Counted from the stretch's first letter, positions 1 to 8,977 are shown. The stretch is DNA of 64,000 bases from Nocardia cyriacigeorgica (GCF_029868385.1 NZ_JARWNX010000052.1:1-64000); one strand, 5' to 3'. Numbers and translations: made by a program. Notes: generated from the sequence alone by a model not told the origin.

Positions 1-3000
1 CTGGTCATCTTCGCCGTCGAAATGGCCGCCGCACTCGCTGCGGCCGCCACCGGGGTCGGTGCCCCCGCCGGAGCCGCCGCCGGCGCCGCCGCCCGCGTCG
101 CCACCCAAGCCGCGATCCGGTTGACGATGAAACAACTACTCCAGCGGATCCTGTCCCGAGTCGTGAAAGAAGCCGCGCTCGGTGCGTTGGAAGAAGGCGG
201 CCTCGACCTCGGCATCCGACTACTCCAGGCCGCCAAAGGCGACCGCGAACTGTCCCGCGATGATTTCACCTCGGTCTGGCAGTCCGCCGCCGGCGGCGCC
301 ATCGGAGGCGCTCTCTCCGGTGGACTCGGCCGCGACGGGGGACTCACCAACGGCGTCGGCGACAACGCCGGCGAAGGCCTCAGCAACGCGTTGGGTAACC
401 GGGCCAAACAATTCGCCACCGACTACACCACCGAAGTCGCCTCCGATGTCGGTTCCCAAGCCGCGATGGCCGCGATCACCGGTGAAGAGTTCGAACTCAC
501 CGCCGACACCTTCACCAGCGCCGCCGCCGGAGCCGCCCAAAACCAGTTCGACCGCGGCGGCAACGACAACGACGGCGACAACGCAGACGGCGACGACGGC
601 CCAGACAACAACGACGACGGGCCAGACAACAACGACAACAACGACGACGGGCCCGACAACAACGACGACGAGAGCGGCAACAACGACCGCGGCGGCAACG
701 ACGACAGCAGCGGCGGCGACCGCAACGAAGACGACAACAGCAGCGGCGGCGGCAACGACGACCAGCCGAACAACAACCCCCAAAGCAACAACCCCGACCG
801 CGGCAACAACCAGAACCCCGACAACAACGCGGACAACGACGGCAACCGCCCTGAGAACAACCCCACCGACCGCAGCGGAAACAACCCACCCAACACCACC
901 AACAACGACCAACCCGGCCAAACCACCCCCGCCAACGCCAACAGCAACAACGACTCCGGCAACGGCAACGAGCCACCCGCCCGCACCCAACCCACACCCA
1001 CCAGCGACCCCAACACCAGCGCAAACAACAACCCCACCCAACCCGCCTCCGCAGGCGACCCCACCAACACCAGCGCCGGCAACCCCACCCAACCGGCCTC
1101 TACCAGCGACCCGAACAACACCCCGACCTCCGCCGAAAACAACAGCAACGAACCTCCCACCCACACCGCCCCCGCTGACCACGACAGCGGCAACAACCAC
1201 AACGACGACAGCCAGAACAGCAACAATCCCCCCACCGACGAACCACCACAGCCCACACCCACCACCGACACAGCCGGTAACACCAACGGAGACAACAACT
1301 CCGGCGGCAACAACCCACCCGCCGACCGCCCCCAACCCACCGCGCCGACCTCCGACGAGCCCACCACCACCGGCTCCGACAACGATAACGCCGCCGACTC
1401 CCCTGTACGGCCGGACCCGCAGCCCAGCTCCTTGGACCTGCCCACCCAAGACCCCACTTCACCCTCGACTCCCACCACGCCACCGCAACAAGCGCCGACC
1501 GAGCCTGGCAACGCCACTCAACCGAACCCCGGCTCATCCAACGGTGCGCAGCCCACCTCACCCACAACTCCGCCCGCGCCTTCGGCCCCCACATCGCCGA
1601 CCTCCCCGGCCGAGTCGGCCCACTCGAGGCCGAGCCCCACGACCACACCGGACAGCCCTTCCGCGACCCAACCCGGCCAATCGACTCCGACCCCGGCAAA
1701 CCAGCAACCACGCCCCGGCGACCTCCCCGCGCAGGATGCCCCCGTCGGCTCCTTGGATCTCCCAGACCAGGATTCCCCGAACACCTCTCCTGACCAGGCT
1801 CGGAGCCCGCTGGACCTCCCGCCCCAAGAACCAGCGCCGACCCAGGAACCAAGCCCGCTCGACCTCCCGCCCCAAGAACCAGCGCCCACCCGGGAACCGA
1901 GCCCCCTCGACCTCCCCGACCAGGAACCGACACCCACCCAACAACCGAGCCCGCTCGACCTCCCCAACCAGAACCCCGCACCGAATCGGACCTCCGATCC
2001 GCTCGATCTACCCGCCCAAGACGCCCCACCCACTCAAACGCCGCACCCGCTGGATCTGCCACCCCAGGACGCCCCTGTCGAGCAGCAACCAAGTCCCCTC
2101 GACCCGCCGAATCAGGACGCGCCGTCCGAGCACCCCTCGAGCCCACTCGACCTACCGGCCCCGAACTCCCCCACCGACACCGAGTCACAATCCACGACCG
2201 GCGCACCCCTCCCCAACGCCGCCCCGGCGAACACCACCGCCGCCGCCGCAACAGCCACCGCACCCCCACTCGACGCAGGCACCCAGCCGAGTTCGCCCGC
2301 CTCCCCGGCCACCGCCGCGCCGACCTCCACCACACCCCCGCAACCCCAGAACCCCACGCCCACAACACAACCCGGCCTCGCCCCACAGACCACTCCCACA
2401 TCCGGCCGCACCCCAACGCGCACGAACAACACCGAACGCCCCACCACCCCCGACGCAATCACCGGCAGGCCGACCACCGGCACCACCCAGGTCACCGACG
2501 CCGCCCATCCGCCACAGTCACACCCGAACCCCACGACAAACCGCCCAGCCGCCACCCCCCGAACCGACTCCTCACCTCCCCCCAACCGCCCCGGCTACGA
2601 CCCAACCATCCACAAATACGTAGCCCACTTCAACGACGGCCGCCCCATCCCCCGCGACCCCTTCTACACCGGCCAATACAACCCCCACACCGGCCGCTAC
2701 CAACCCACCGAAGCCGAATACCAGGCCGAACGAGCCCACCTCGCCGCCAACCCACCCACCGCCACCACACCTTCGCAGCAGCCGAGCACCTCCACCGCGG
2801 ACCCAACGCGCCCCGACACGGGCGCAACCAACGGCACGGAGCCCACCTCACCCGCACACAACGGCGCAAACGACTCCGTCCCCTCCGCCAACGACGACGC
2901 CCCCACCACAGACACCCCGACGAACTCAACTCCCGCCGCCGCACCCCTCCACGACTTCACCAACCCCGAAGCCCACCGCGCCCGCACCCAACTCCCCAGC

Positions 3001-6000
3001 TGGTGGCCCAACCCTGCCCGCGATCAAGCGAACAACCCCACCGACACCAGCCCCCGATCACCGGGCCCTTTCACCACAAACCGCCCGAACCCGACCTTCC
3101 CGGACGCCCGAGCCCCCGGGTCGGCATCGCCGCCCCGTCCAACTCGGAACGAATCTCCTTCGACGCCACCCCAGGATCGACTCAACCCGATCACACCCGC
3201 GCGCCCTACTGAAAGCGATCACACCAGCACGCGAACAACGGACCCTCGAAGCGCCACTCCCAGCCACTCTCGCGGCGATCTCGGCTCCCACTACCAAGGA
3301 CGACCAACCCATCCAGGTCATGGGGCACCCGAATCGACTACTCCTGCAACCCATTCCAACGTCAATCAAGCACCCACGCGTAGCTCCCAACCGAACCCGA
3401 ACGCCACCCCTCACTCCACAAACCCCCAGCGCGCCCACACCCCCGACCAGCCCCGCGACACCCCCAGGCCGGACCCAGGCCGCACCCGAAACCCCGACGC
3501 CAACTCTCCGGGCACACAACCGCATTCGCCCCGCCACCCCGCCACCCCCGCGCCCCAAACCCCTGCGGAGCAAGCTCGCGCGGTCCGCCAGTTTTACCGC
3601 AACCAACCACCGGTCGACGGCCGAGTCACGAGCGTCCCCTCGAACCACACCGGCCGCCCCGCATACGAAATCCGCCGCCACCGCCTCCCCTCCGGCGAAC
3701 ACGTCTCGGTCCTGACCGTCCGAGTCCACCTCACCCCGGGCTCGAACATCAGCTCCGCAGACATGCAACGCCTGATGGCCAACACCGAATACGCAATCGA
3801 CCACTCCTTCAACACCGCACCCCAACTCCTCGGCGGTGATCGGCTTTTGGTCGATGTCGAATTCACCAGCAATCCCGCCGATGCACACCTACAGGCCGGT
3901 TCCAGCCGCGGGATCGGCGACTTCAACAACTGGTCATTGCACGACAATCCCACCCACCTTGCAGACAATATTCGAATTCAACTCGGTCTCGCCCCAACGG
4001 GCGACAGCTCCATCGGCCTTACGACGGGTGAACTACGCCAGCTCAGCAATGAGATCGCGATAGCCCGCGCTGGGTTCAATTTCGAGAACCCCTCAGACAC
4101 TCGTATAGAGGGCCCGCAGCGATTGAGCCGGGTTGAGAATTCTTCGTACCAACACGACGTCGAAGACGCCCTACGTAACGGCAGCGACTTCACCGTAGGC
4201 GCCGACCCCCGCACCCACCCCTACGGCCGATTGATCAACGATGGCGGACCAACCGTCCAAGGCCGCGGGAACAACTGCCTGGACTGCTCGCTTTCTGCTC
4301 TATCGTCGTTCTACGGAAACCCCCAGGTCTCCGCCCCGCGCTACCCTGACGAACTCCCGGATGGCACCATCGACGACGACGGCGAACACGATGGCGACCG
4401 ACGCGCCCGCACTTGGCTCAACAGTGACTGGCAACGCTTCGACAGCAGCATGTCTATTGCTGAGCAAGCAGCAGCGATACACGACCATATCGCTCGTCTC
4501 GGACCGGGTTCGTCAGCGCTTATCGGAAATGACTGGCACGCTCTCGACGCTGACGACAACCCGATGTTCGACGAGGACGGTCGGCCTATAGCTGAAGGCG
4601 GGCACGTCACGGTCATCGTCTATCCCTACGGCGCCAGCGGCCCGGTCTGGTGGGACCCACAGACAGGGGCGACCTTCGATGTTCCACCCGCCGCGCTAAT
4701 AGACGAATCGTGCTTGCTGGAATTCATCCCAATCGGCCCCGGAGGACCAAACGATGCCGGAATCGCTCCAAACACCGGAACAAGTTCAGCAATACCTGGC
4801 TCGGGCACTCGAGACGACTCGAACATTCTCGGTTCGCCCGACCGAGTACGGATGGGTGTGCCGTCGAATCCTGACGCCGGAGGAACAAGCAGCGGGCAGG
4901 GGGCGCGGCCAGGGGAACTACGTCGTCAACAGGGCGACCGGAGTGATCACAGTTCACACCAGCCTGCATCCGCGGACGATCGGGCAGCAATACGACGAAG
5001 CGATTCGGACGGGACAACCAGTCCAAGGACGCCAGGTGTACCCACCGACATGGCGAGTGCACGTCGACCGGATTCAGGAGACTCCCGACGAGATCCAGTA
5101 CCGAGTCCAGACCGAGTCGCTGACCCAACCACCCATGGAACTACCGGCACAACACCATCTCACGATCAACAAACGCAACCTCCAACACCACACGAACACC
5201 CCGGCAATCCATCCCACATGCACCCGAGCGATGGCATGGGCGGAAGCCCGCAGCCGCAAGAACGGGACCTGGCCCCAGACCGGGACCTTCGAGTTCTAGA
5301 CGATAGTCATCGCCCGGAGACTGCCCCGCAGAACGCCCAGTCACTCGCGGCTCCGAGCGACCAGAACACCGCTGGGGCATCCCGATCTTCTGATCAAACA
5401 ACCAGCCAGGACCGTAATTCGACGACTGGCCCTAGCGGCACTCCGCCAGCAGCCCCCGCGGGGCGACCCGGATCCTCCGCATCGGACAGCACGCCAACAG
5501 ACCCCTCCCAACCATCGACCGCAGCTGATCACATGGATCTGGTGCCGCGCCGGCCGCTCGACGAGGTTCGCCCCTTCGAACAGCCCGGAGGACTGCGGCC
5601 TGTCGAACCCGAGTTTCAGCAGGCTGTCGAGAATGCGGTACCGCGGGGGCCCGACGGGGAACCGCTGGTACACCCTCCCGTCAGCCACCCATGGGTGGAT
5701 GAGGTCAACGACGGCGGGCCATGGGCCGACTCGGGCCGCGGCATCAACTGTGTCGATGCGACCAGGGCAGGATTGTCAACATTTTATGGTGAACCGCACG
5801 CCGCTGCCGCGCGGATGCTGGAGACCGACGAGTTCGGTCGGCCGGATTGGGCCGGGGAGATCGATGGCATTTCCAACATGGAAGAGTGGGCGGGCGCGCG
5901 GTATTCGCACGCCGGAAGTGGCGACGACGGACTCGATGAGGCTATCCAGCAGGTAGCGGACGCCGGGCCGGGGTCGACCGCAGCGGTCCTCGTCGAATGG

Positions 6001-7353
6001 GCACCCTCGGATCCGCCTCAGATTGATCCGTACACCGGTCAGCCCAGCGATCCCGGATCGCATCAGCTCGCATTGATCAACGACAATGGCAGACTGCTGT
6101 GGGTCGATTTCCAGTCGAGGACGATAACCGACTACTTTCCGTTCACAGCTCCTGTCGGTGACGTGTGGGCGATAACGATGGATCCCGACCGGAATCCTGT
6201 TGTCGATCCTGAGCACAACTACTCGGATGCGCCCGACGACCCTCCCGAAGGGCCGCCGAAGCAACCCGGGGACAGCCCAGCCGACGACCATCCCGACGCA
6301 GCCGATCCAGCAGCGGACAGCAGGCCCACACAACCGTTGCTCAGCCCAGAAGAGTATCTGAGCCAGGCTCACGTAGTGGAGGCCCTGGATCGCGCTGACG
6401 GGCAAGGCACAACGATCGTAGTGGACGGCGTCGAGACGCCGATAGGCCAAGCGGTTCGACACCTTCTCCCGCAGCACCCCGAATTGGCTGTGTTGCTACA
6501 GGAAACCGGTTACCTCGAAAACTCACTCCTTGCACGCCCCAAGACACTCGCGTCTCTGATGAATCACCCCGAGTCGATCCCGGTTTTGGTAGATGCCGCG
6601 CATGAAGTGCGCGACCGCGGGCCCGACGAGATTCTGACCGAACACGAATCCGCGTCCGGACCTGAGCCGACACCACTCACATCGACACAGCGCGCCATAT
6701 CGGAATTGTTGCGCACGGCAACCGAGGACTACTTGGAAACCGACCGTCGGCAACCGGATTTCGACGTGAATAGGCAAGGAGATCCCGACTACAGGCGCCA
6801 GTATCTCGATCGTCAATACCAACATTGGCAGTCCACACAGGATTCCCTGAACAACGTTGTCCGCGAGGTGTCTCGGGAAACAGATGGGCAGCCCGGATGG
6901 CGTAACGAGCCGAAAGACAGGAGCCGCGCCGAGGACAAAATTGCCGGGTACGGAGGAAACGTGTCCAGATTGACGGACCTCGTAGGCGCGAAGATCGTGT
7001 TCAACAGCGTGGCAGATATTTATCGCGCGGCTGATCTACTGGCAAGCGATGAGAGGATCGAGATCGTGGATTTCGACGACCGGTTCAGTGAACCCGTCGG
7101 CTCGGGATATCGCGATCTCCAGATGAAGGTGAGAATGCCTGACGGACACATCGCCGAACTCCGACTGCATCTCAGCCACATAGACGAAGTCGCAGACTAC
7201 GAACATGCCCTGTACGAAGGAAGGCGTGATCTCAAGTCACTTGCCGAATCCGAAGGCCGGCAACTGACACCGAACGAATCCGCGCTGAATGCCGCGCTCG
7301 AACGCCGCTCGATCGAGATGTTTCAGACGGCACTGGAAAGGGGATTGCAATGA
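1..7353 (+). CDS. Giant polymorphic toxin: two glutamine-deamidase domains and a C-terminal RelA/SpoT-like domain (5' partial)
   Basis: The frame is open to the left edge, and the first visible residues (LVIFAVEMAAAL) match the region just after the WXG100-like N-terminal domain of actinobacterial secreted toxins, so ATG 22 is probably internal. Counting from ATG 22: a helical Ala-rich part (1-175), an Asp/Asn-rich then Pro/Thr-rich disordered stalk (175-1180), and a folded pretoxin region (about 1185-1350). Next comes papain-fold deamidase 1 with Cys1419 in GNNCLDC, His1528 in GGHVTV and Asp1545 in WWDPQTG. A 300-residue low-complexity linker leads to deamidase 2 (Cys1910, His2014, Asp2029). 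The end (about 2240-2410) resembles RelA/SpoT synthetase folds: DLVGAKIVF, GYRDLQM, then AELRLHL with Glu. Secretion by a type VII system is inferred. The stop overlaps the next gene as ATGA. The linker overlaps an immunity gene in another frame. Confidence 0.82.
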   Translation: MVIFAVEMAAALAAAATGVGAPAGAAAGAAARVATQAAIRLTMKQLLQRILSRVVKEAALGALEEGGLDLGIRLLQAAKGDRELSRDDFTSVWQSAAGGAIGGALSGGLGRDGGLTNGVGDNAGEGLSNALGNRAKQFATDYTTEVASDVGSQAAMAAITGEEFELTADTFTSAAAGAAQNQFDRGGNDNDGDNADGDDGPDNNDDGPDNNDNNDDGPDNNDDESGNNDRGGNDDSSGGDRNEDDNSSGGGNDDQPNNNPQSNNPDRGNNQNPDNNADNDGNRPENNPTDRSGNNPPNTTNNDQPGQTTPANANSNNDSGNGNEPPARTQPTPTSDPNTSANNNPTQPASAGDPTNTSAGNPTQPASTSDPNNTPTSAENNSNEPPTHTAPADHDSGNNHNDDSQNSNNPPTDEPPQPTPTTDTAGNTNGDNNSGGNNPPADRPQPTAPTSDEPTTTGSDNDNAADSPVRPDPQPSSLDLPTQDPTSPSTPTTPPQQAPTEPGNATQPNPGSSNGAQPTSPTTPPAPSAPTSPTSPAESAHSRPSPTTTPDSPSATQPGQSTPTPANQQPRPGDLPAQDAPVGSLDLPDQDSPNTSPDQARSPLDLPPQEPAPTQEPSPLDLPPQEPAPTREPSPLDLPDQEPTPTQQPSPLDLPNQNPAPNRTSDPLDLPAQDAPPTQTPHPLDLPPQDAPVEQQPSPLDPPNQDAPSEHPSSPLDLPAPNSPTDTESQSTTGAPLPNAAPANTTAAAATATAPPLDAGTQPSSPASPATAAPTSTTPPQPQNPTPTTQPGLAPQTTPTSGRTPTRTNNTERPTTPDAITGRPTTGTTQVTDAAHPPQSHPNPTTNRPAATPRTDSSPPPNRPGYDPTIHKYVAHFNDGRPIPRDPFYTGQYNPHTGRYQPTEAEYQAERAHLAANPPTATTPSQQPSTSTADPTRPDTGATNGTEPTSPAHNGANDSVPSANDDAPTTDTPTNSTPAAAPLHDFTNPEAHRARTQLPSWWPNPARDQANNPTDTSPRSPGPFTTNRPNPTFPDARAPGSASPPRPTRNESPSTPPQDRLNPITPARPTESDHTSTRTTDPRSATPSHSRGDLGSHYQGRPTHPGHGAPESTTPATHSNVNQAPTRSSQPNPNATPHSTNPQRAHTPDQPRDTPRPDPGRTRNPDANSPGTQPHSPRHPATPAPQTPAEQARAVRQFYRNQPPVDGRVTSVPSNHTGRPAYEIRRHRLPSGEHVSVLTVRVHLTPGSNISSADMQRLMANTEYAIDHSFNTAPQLLGGDRLLVDVEFTSNPADAHLQAGSSRGIGDFNNWSLHDNPTHLADNIRIQLGLAPTGDSSIGLTTGELRQLSNEIAIARAGFNFENPSDTRIEGPQRLSRVENSSYQHDVEDALRNGSDFTVGADPRTHPYGRLINDGGPTVQGRGNNCLDCSLSALSSFYGNPQVSAPRYPDELPDGTIDDDGEHDGDRRARTWLNSDWQRFDSSMSIAEQAAAIHDHIARLGPGSSALIGNDWHALDADDNPMFDEDGRPIAEGGHVTVIVYPYGASGPVWWDPQTGATFDVPPAALIDESCLLEFIPIGPGGPNDAGIAPNTGTSSAIPGSGTRDDSNILGSPDRVRMGVPSNPDAGGTSSGQGARPGELRRQQGDRSDHSSHQPASADDRAAIRRSDSDGTTSPRTPGVPTDMASARRPDSGDSRRDPVPSPDRVADPTTHGTTGTTPSHDQQTQPPTPHEHPGNPSHMHPSDGMGGSPQPQERDLAPDRDLRVLDDSHRPETAPQNAQSLAAPSDQNTAGASRSSDQTTSQDRNSTTGPSGTPPAAPAGRPGSSASDSTPTDPSQPSTAADHMDLVPRRPLDEVRPFEQPGGLRPVEPEFQQAVENAVPRGPDGEPLVHPPVSHPWVDEVNDGGPWADSGRGINCVDATRAGLSTFYGEPHAAAARMLETDEFGRPDWAGEIDGISNMEEWAGARYSHAGSGDDGLDEAIQQVADAGPGSTAAVLVEWAPSDPPQIDPYTGQPSDPGSHQLALINDNGRLLWVDFQSRTITDYFPFTAPVGDVWAITMDPDRNPVVDPEHNYSDAPDDPPEGPPKQPGDSPADDHPDAADPAADSRPTQPLLSPEEYLSQAHVVEALDRADGQGTTIVVDGVETPIGQAVRHLLPQHPELAVLLQETGYLENSLLARPKTLASLMNHPESIPVLVDAAHEVRDRGPDEILTEHESASGPEPTPLTSTQRAISELLRTATEDYLETDRRQPDFDVNRQGDPDYRRQYLDRQYQHWQSTQDSLNNVVREVSRETDGQPGWRNEPKDRSRAEDKIAGYGGNVSRLTDLVGAKIVFNSVADIYRAADLLASDERIEIVDFDDRFSEPVGSGYRDLQMKVRMPDGHIAELRLHLSHIDEVADYEHALYEGRRDLKSLAESEGRQLTPNESALNAALERRSIEMFQTALERGLQ
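1804..2187 (+). repeat. Eight in-frame 16-residue repeats (SPLDLPxQ type) in the toxin stalk
   Basis: Eight contiguous 48-bp units encode a 16-residue motif of the form SPLDLPxQxxxPxxxP, covering residues 595-722 counted from ATG 22. Two less regular copies with SLDLP lie upstream near 1430 and 1750. Later copies drift in the second half of the unit while LDLP is kept in seven of eight. The repeats are Pro-rich and acidic, so an extended spacer or wall-spanning stalk is likely. Confidence 0.85.
4754..5299 (+). CDS. Putative immunity protein (YrhB/Imm35-like) nested out of frame inside the toxin gene
   Basis: This 181-residue frame lies wholly within the toxin ORF, shifted by +1. It starts at ATG with GGAGG nine bases upstream and ends with TAG. 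It is clearly paralogous to the free-standing gene at 10699-11244: both share EQxxQYLA near the N terminus, a GW motif, GNYVVN followed by TGVxT, YDEAIRTG, QVYPP and an almost identical C terminus, KNGTWPQTGTFEF. A shorter relative lies at 8635-8973. The GW/VVN/TG pattern resembles YrhB/Imm35 immunity proteins, an assignment I hold only moderately. Its place directly after deamidase 1 suggests that it protects against that domain. Full conservation along this frame argues that it is, or recently was, a real gene. Confidence 0.7.
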   Translation: MPESLQTPEQVQQYLARALETTRTFSVRPTEYGWVCRRILTPEEQAAGRGRGQGNYVVNRATGVITVHTSLHPRTIGQQYDEAIRTGQPVQGRQVYPPTWRVHVDRIQETPDEIQYRVQTESLTQPPMELPAQHHLTINKRNLQHHTNTPAIHPTCTRAMAWAEARSRKNGTWPQTGTFEF

Positions 7354-7805
7354 TCGCGGGCCACCTGCGCTACTACCGCTACTTCGATCGACCGATCGTA
7401 CTGGAAAGAACTCCAGACGGACGGGATATCGGCGCCATACTGAATATCAGGACAGGAAGATTCGAATCCGCACCTTTCGATATAGTGGAGGAAATCCTCG
7501 GCGCCCGATCCGAAAGCAATATCAGAACTTTCAGGTCCCAGCGAGAGTTCATCAGGGCAACCGAGGAGGCCCGGATGGAACACCTCCGCGGAACCGGTCC
7601 GGTTTTCGCGCTGTACGACACGATCACGGCAATCTTTGAACAGCGTCGGACGGAGCAGCGGCATCTGAGCCCCGACGAACGAGCACTCATCACCTCACTT
7701 TTCCAGCGGACTTACAAGATGTGGGAAGACGAGTTCGCGAGGCAGGATGCCGGTCAGGCACCGTCGTTCAGCTACACCAGCGCACTCCCGCCAACGAAGG
7801 AGTAA
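7350..7805 (+). CDS. Putative immunity protein for the C-terminal RelA/SpoT-like toxin domain
   Basis: The 151-residue protein starts at an ATG that overlaps the toxin stop (ATGA), giving translational coupling. The gene directly after a polymorphic toxin is usually its cognate immunity gene, so the likely target is the terminal RelA/SpoT-like domain; that is inference. It is a soluble, charged alpha/beta protein with a helical C-terminal half and a Ser/Pro tail. No signal peptide or membrane segment is visible. I recognise no named family. The following gene begins four bases after its stop. Confidence 0.7.
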   Translation: MIAGHLRYYRYFDRPIVLERTPDGRDIGAILNIRTGRFESAPFDIVEEILGARSESNIRTFRSQREFIRATEEARMEHLRGTGPVFALYDTITAIFEQRRTEQRHLSPDERALITSLFQRTYKMWEDEFARQDAGQAPSFSYTSALPPTKE

Positions 7806-7808
7806 TTC

Positions 7809-8393
7809 GTGCCCGGCCATGTCGAGTACTTCATCCGACGGAGTATCGCAGAACACACCGAAATCGTTCGGCGCCTATCTACTGACCGTATCGAATCGTT
7901 CGGCTCCACCGGGACCTGGGAACCAGTCGAGCCACCAACCGACGTCGAAGAATCAGCGTTGACGCCGATCAGCGCCGAAACGGCTGCGCTCGAGTTATAC
8001 AGACTCCGCGAAAGTGGAGAGGTCCCGAAGGTAGAAGGCGTGGTGATCCCACTCCTTCCACGCAACACGGAACCAGCTCCTCGGCCTGGATCCGGCCCGG
8101 TCGACATCTACCAGGCTCAAGCCATAGCCGACGAATGGATGGGCCGCGGCAACAACCCTCACAACCCGATCCGCGGCGGGGTGTACGAGTTCGACCTAGG
8201 TTTCGTCGTCTATCCGCTGGCCCCTATCGTCCGGGACGACTCGGCCAGCGGGTCGAAGCCTCGCCCCAGATCCAGCCGAGTCGGATCAGGTGTCGGAGTG
8301 ATCGACAGGCACACCGGCGAACTCTCACTATGGCCGAATCTCCCACATGGAAAAGTGGCGGAGATGTACCGCAATTCCCGCTCGCAGGAATGA
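7809..8393 (+). CDS. Putative second immunity protein in the toxin operon
   Basis: The 194-residue frame starts at GTG, with GAAGGAG about 8 bases upstream, right after the preceding stop. The N-terminal half is unfamiliar. The C-terminal half (IYQAQAIADEW near 98-108, then YEFDLGFVV, a GVGVIDRHTGELSLWP stretch and a short tail) has the layout of YrhB/Imm35-type immunity domains: helix, strand ending in an aromatic patch, and a strand with D-R/K-x-TG. This suggests a distant relative of the 4754 and 10699 proteins. It may protect against deamidase 2 or be a spare immunity gene; neither can be decided from sequence. Confidence 0.65.
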   Translation: MPGHVEYFIRRSIAEHTEIVRRLSTDRIESFGSTGTWEPVEPPTDVEESALTPISAETAALELYRLRESGEVPKVEGVVIPLLPRNTEPAPRPGSGPVDIYQAQAIADEWMGRGNNPHNPIRGGVYEFDLGFVVYPLAPIVRDDSASGSKPRPRSSRVGSGVGVIDRHTGELSLWPNLPHGKVAEMYRNSRSQE

Positions 8394-8445
8394 GTTCTCT
8401 TCGACTGCCGCACGCCTGGCCACCCGAGCGCCGAGCGACCCCGAC

Positions 8446-8550
8446 GCGGTTCAAGTTCCGAACCCAAGATCCCGGCCGAGCGAACTCGAAGGTCGCCGCC
8501 CTGCGCCCACTAGGCGGTCGCATGCCGACTACCGACATCCTCACCGGACC
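8446..8550 (+). pseudogene. Remnant of a gene like the one at 10378-10647
   Basis: The DNA from 8446 to 8550 closely matches the 3' part of the 10378-10647 gene. In one frame it reads GRANSKVAALRPLGGRMPTTDIL, against GRANSRFAALRLLGGRMLTTDIL in the intact gene. The upstream part of the gene is missing and the frame has no suitable start. It is a leftover from duplication or recombination within the immunity bank. Confidence 0.7.
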
Positions 8551-8573
8551 GTGTCCGAGACACCACCCCAGGG

Positions 8574-8651
8574 ATGGTCGGTAACTCGGTGACTGTGGAT
8601 TTCATCCCCATACCCGCCGACCAAGGAGTAATGAATGCCGACACCGTATAA
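8574..8651 (+). pseudogene. Remnant C-terminal tail of a glutamine-deamidase toxin
   Basis: In this frame the sequence reads VTVDFIPIPADQGV and stops at TAA 8649-8651, resembling the end of deamidase domain 1 (CLLEFIPIGPGG). It overlaps the start of the immunity-like gene at 8635 in the same +1 phase in which deamidase 1 overlaps the gene at 4754. It appears to be the last piece of a displaced toxin tip still attached to its immunity gene. Confidence 0.5.
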
Positions 8652-8973
8652 AACCAAGGATCAGGTGGAACAGTATCTGGCACAGATCCTCGGTCCCAGC
8701 CAGAAATACCGCATCGGTCCGATTCAATTCGGGTGGTTGTGCAGTCCGGAGCCGGCCCCGGGAACGACATTCAGTCAGACCGTCGGGATGACCAGCCTGG
8801 TGGTCAACGCCGAGACCGGGGTGGTGACCCAGTATCCGAGCTGGCCGGGACCGATGATCGCCGAAGACTACGCCGAAGCGATGCGGACAGGTCGGCCGCC
8901 AGCAGGCGGTCAGATCTACCCACCACGAACACAGATCAGGAAAGATTTCACCGCTCGCCGACTGCGGGGGTGA
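8635..8973 (+). CDS. Putative immunity protein, shortened paralogue of the 4754 and 10699 genes
   Basis: The 112-residue protein begins at ATG with AAGGAG seven bases upstream. It shares VEQYLAQIL, a GW motif, LVVNAETGVVT, YAEAMRTG and QIYPP with the two 181-residue relatives, then diverges after YPP and stops. The C-terminal 70 residues of the family, including the conserved GTWPQTGTFEF ending, are absent. It may be a truncated but functional immunity domain or a decaying copy. The flanking pieces (a toxin tail before it, an orphan frame end after it) favour a recombination scar. Confidence 0.6.
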   Translation: MPTPYKTKDQVEQYLAQILGPSQKYRIGPIQFGWLCSPEPAPGTTFSQTVGMTSLVVNAETGVVTQYPSWPGPMIAEDYAEAMRTGRPPAGGQIYPPRTQIRKDFTARRLRG

Positions 8974-8977
8974 AAGT

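Noticed and set aside
1..120. ATG 22 as the true toxin start
   Set aside because: Codons 1-21 are open in the same frame and read LVIFAVE, matching an internal segment of secreted toxins. The gene clearly continues to the left of the window.
182..2623. Long 813-residue Thr/Pro-rich frame overlapping the toxin stalk, and several long frames on the other strand
   Set aside because: They are shadow frames of a very GC-rich, repetitive stalk. Their composition is extreme (poly-Thr/Pro, poly-Val/Gly) and they have no ribosome site or family resemblance, unlike the nested gene at 4754.
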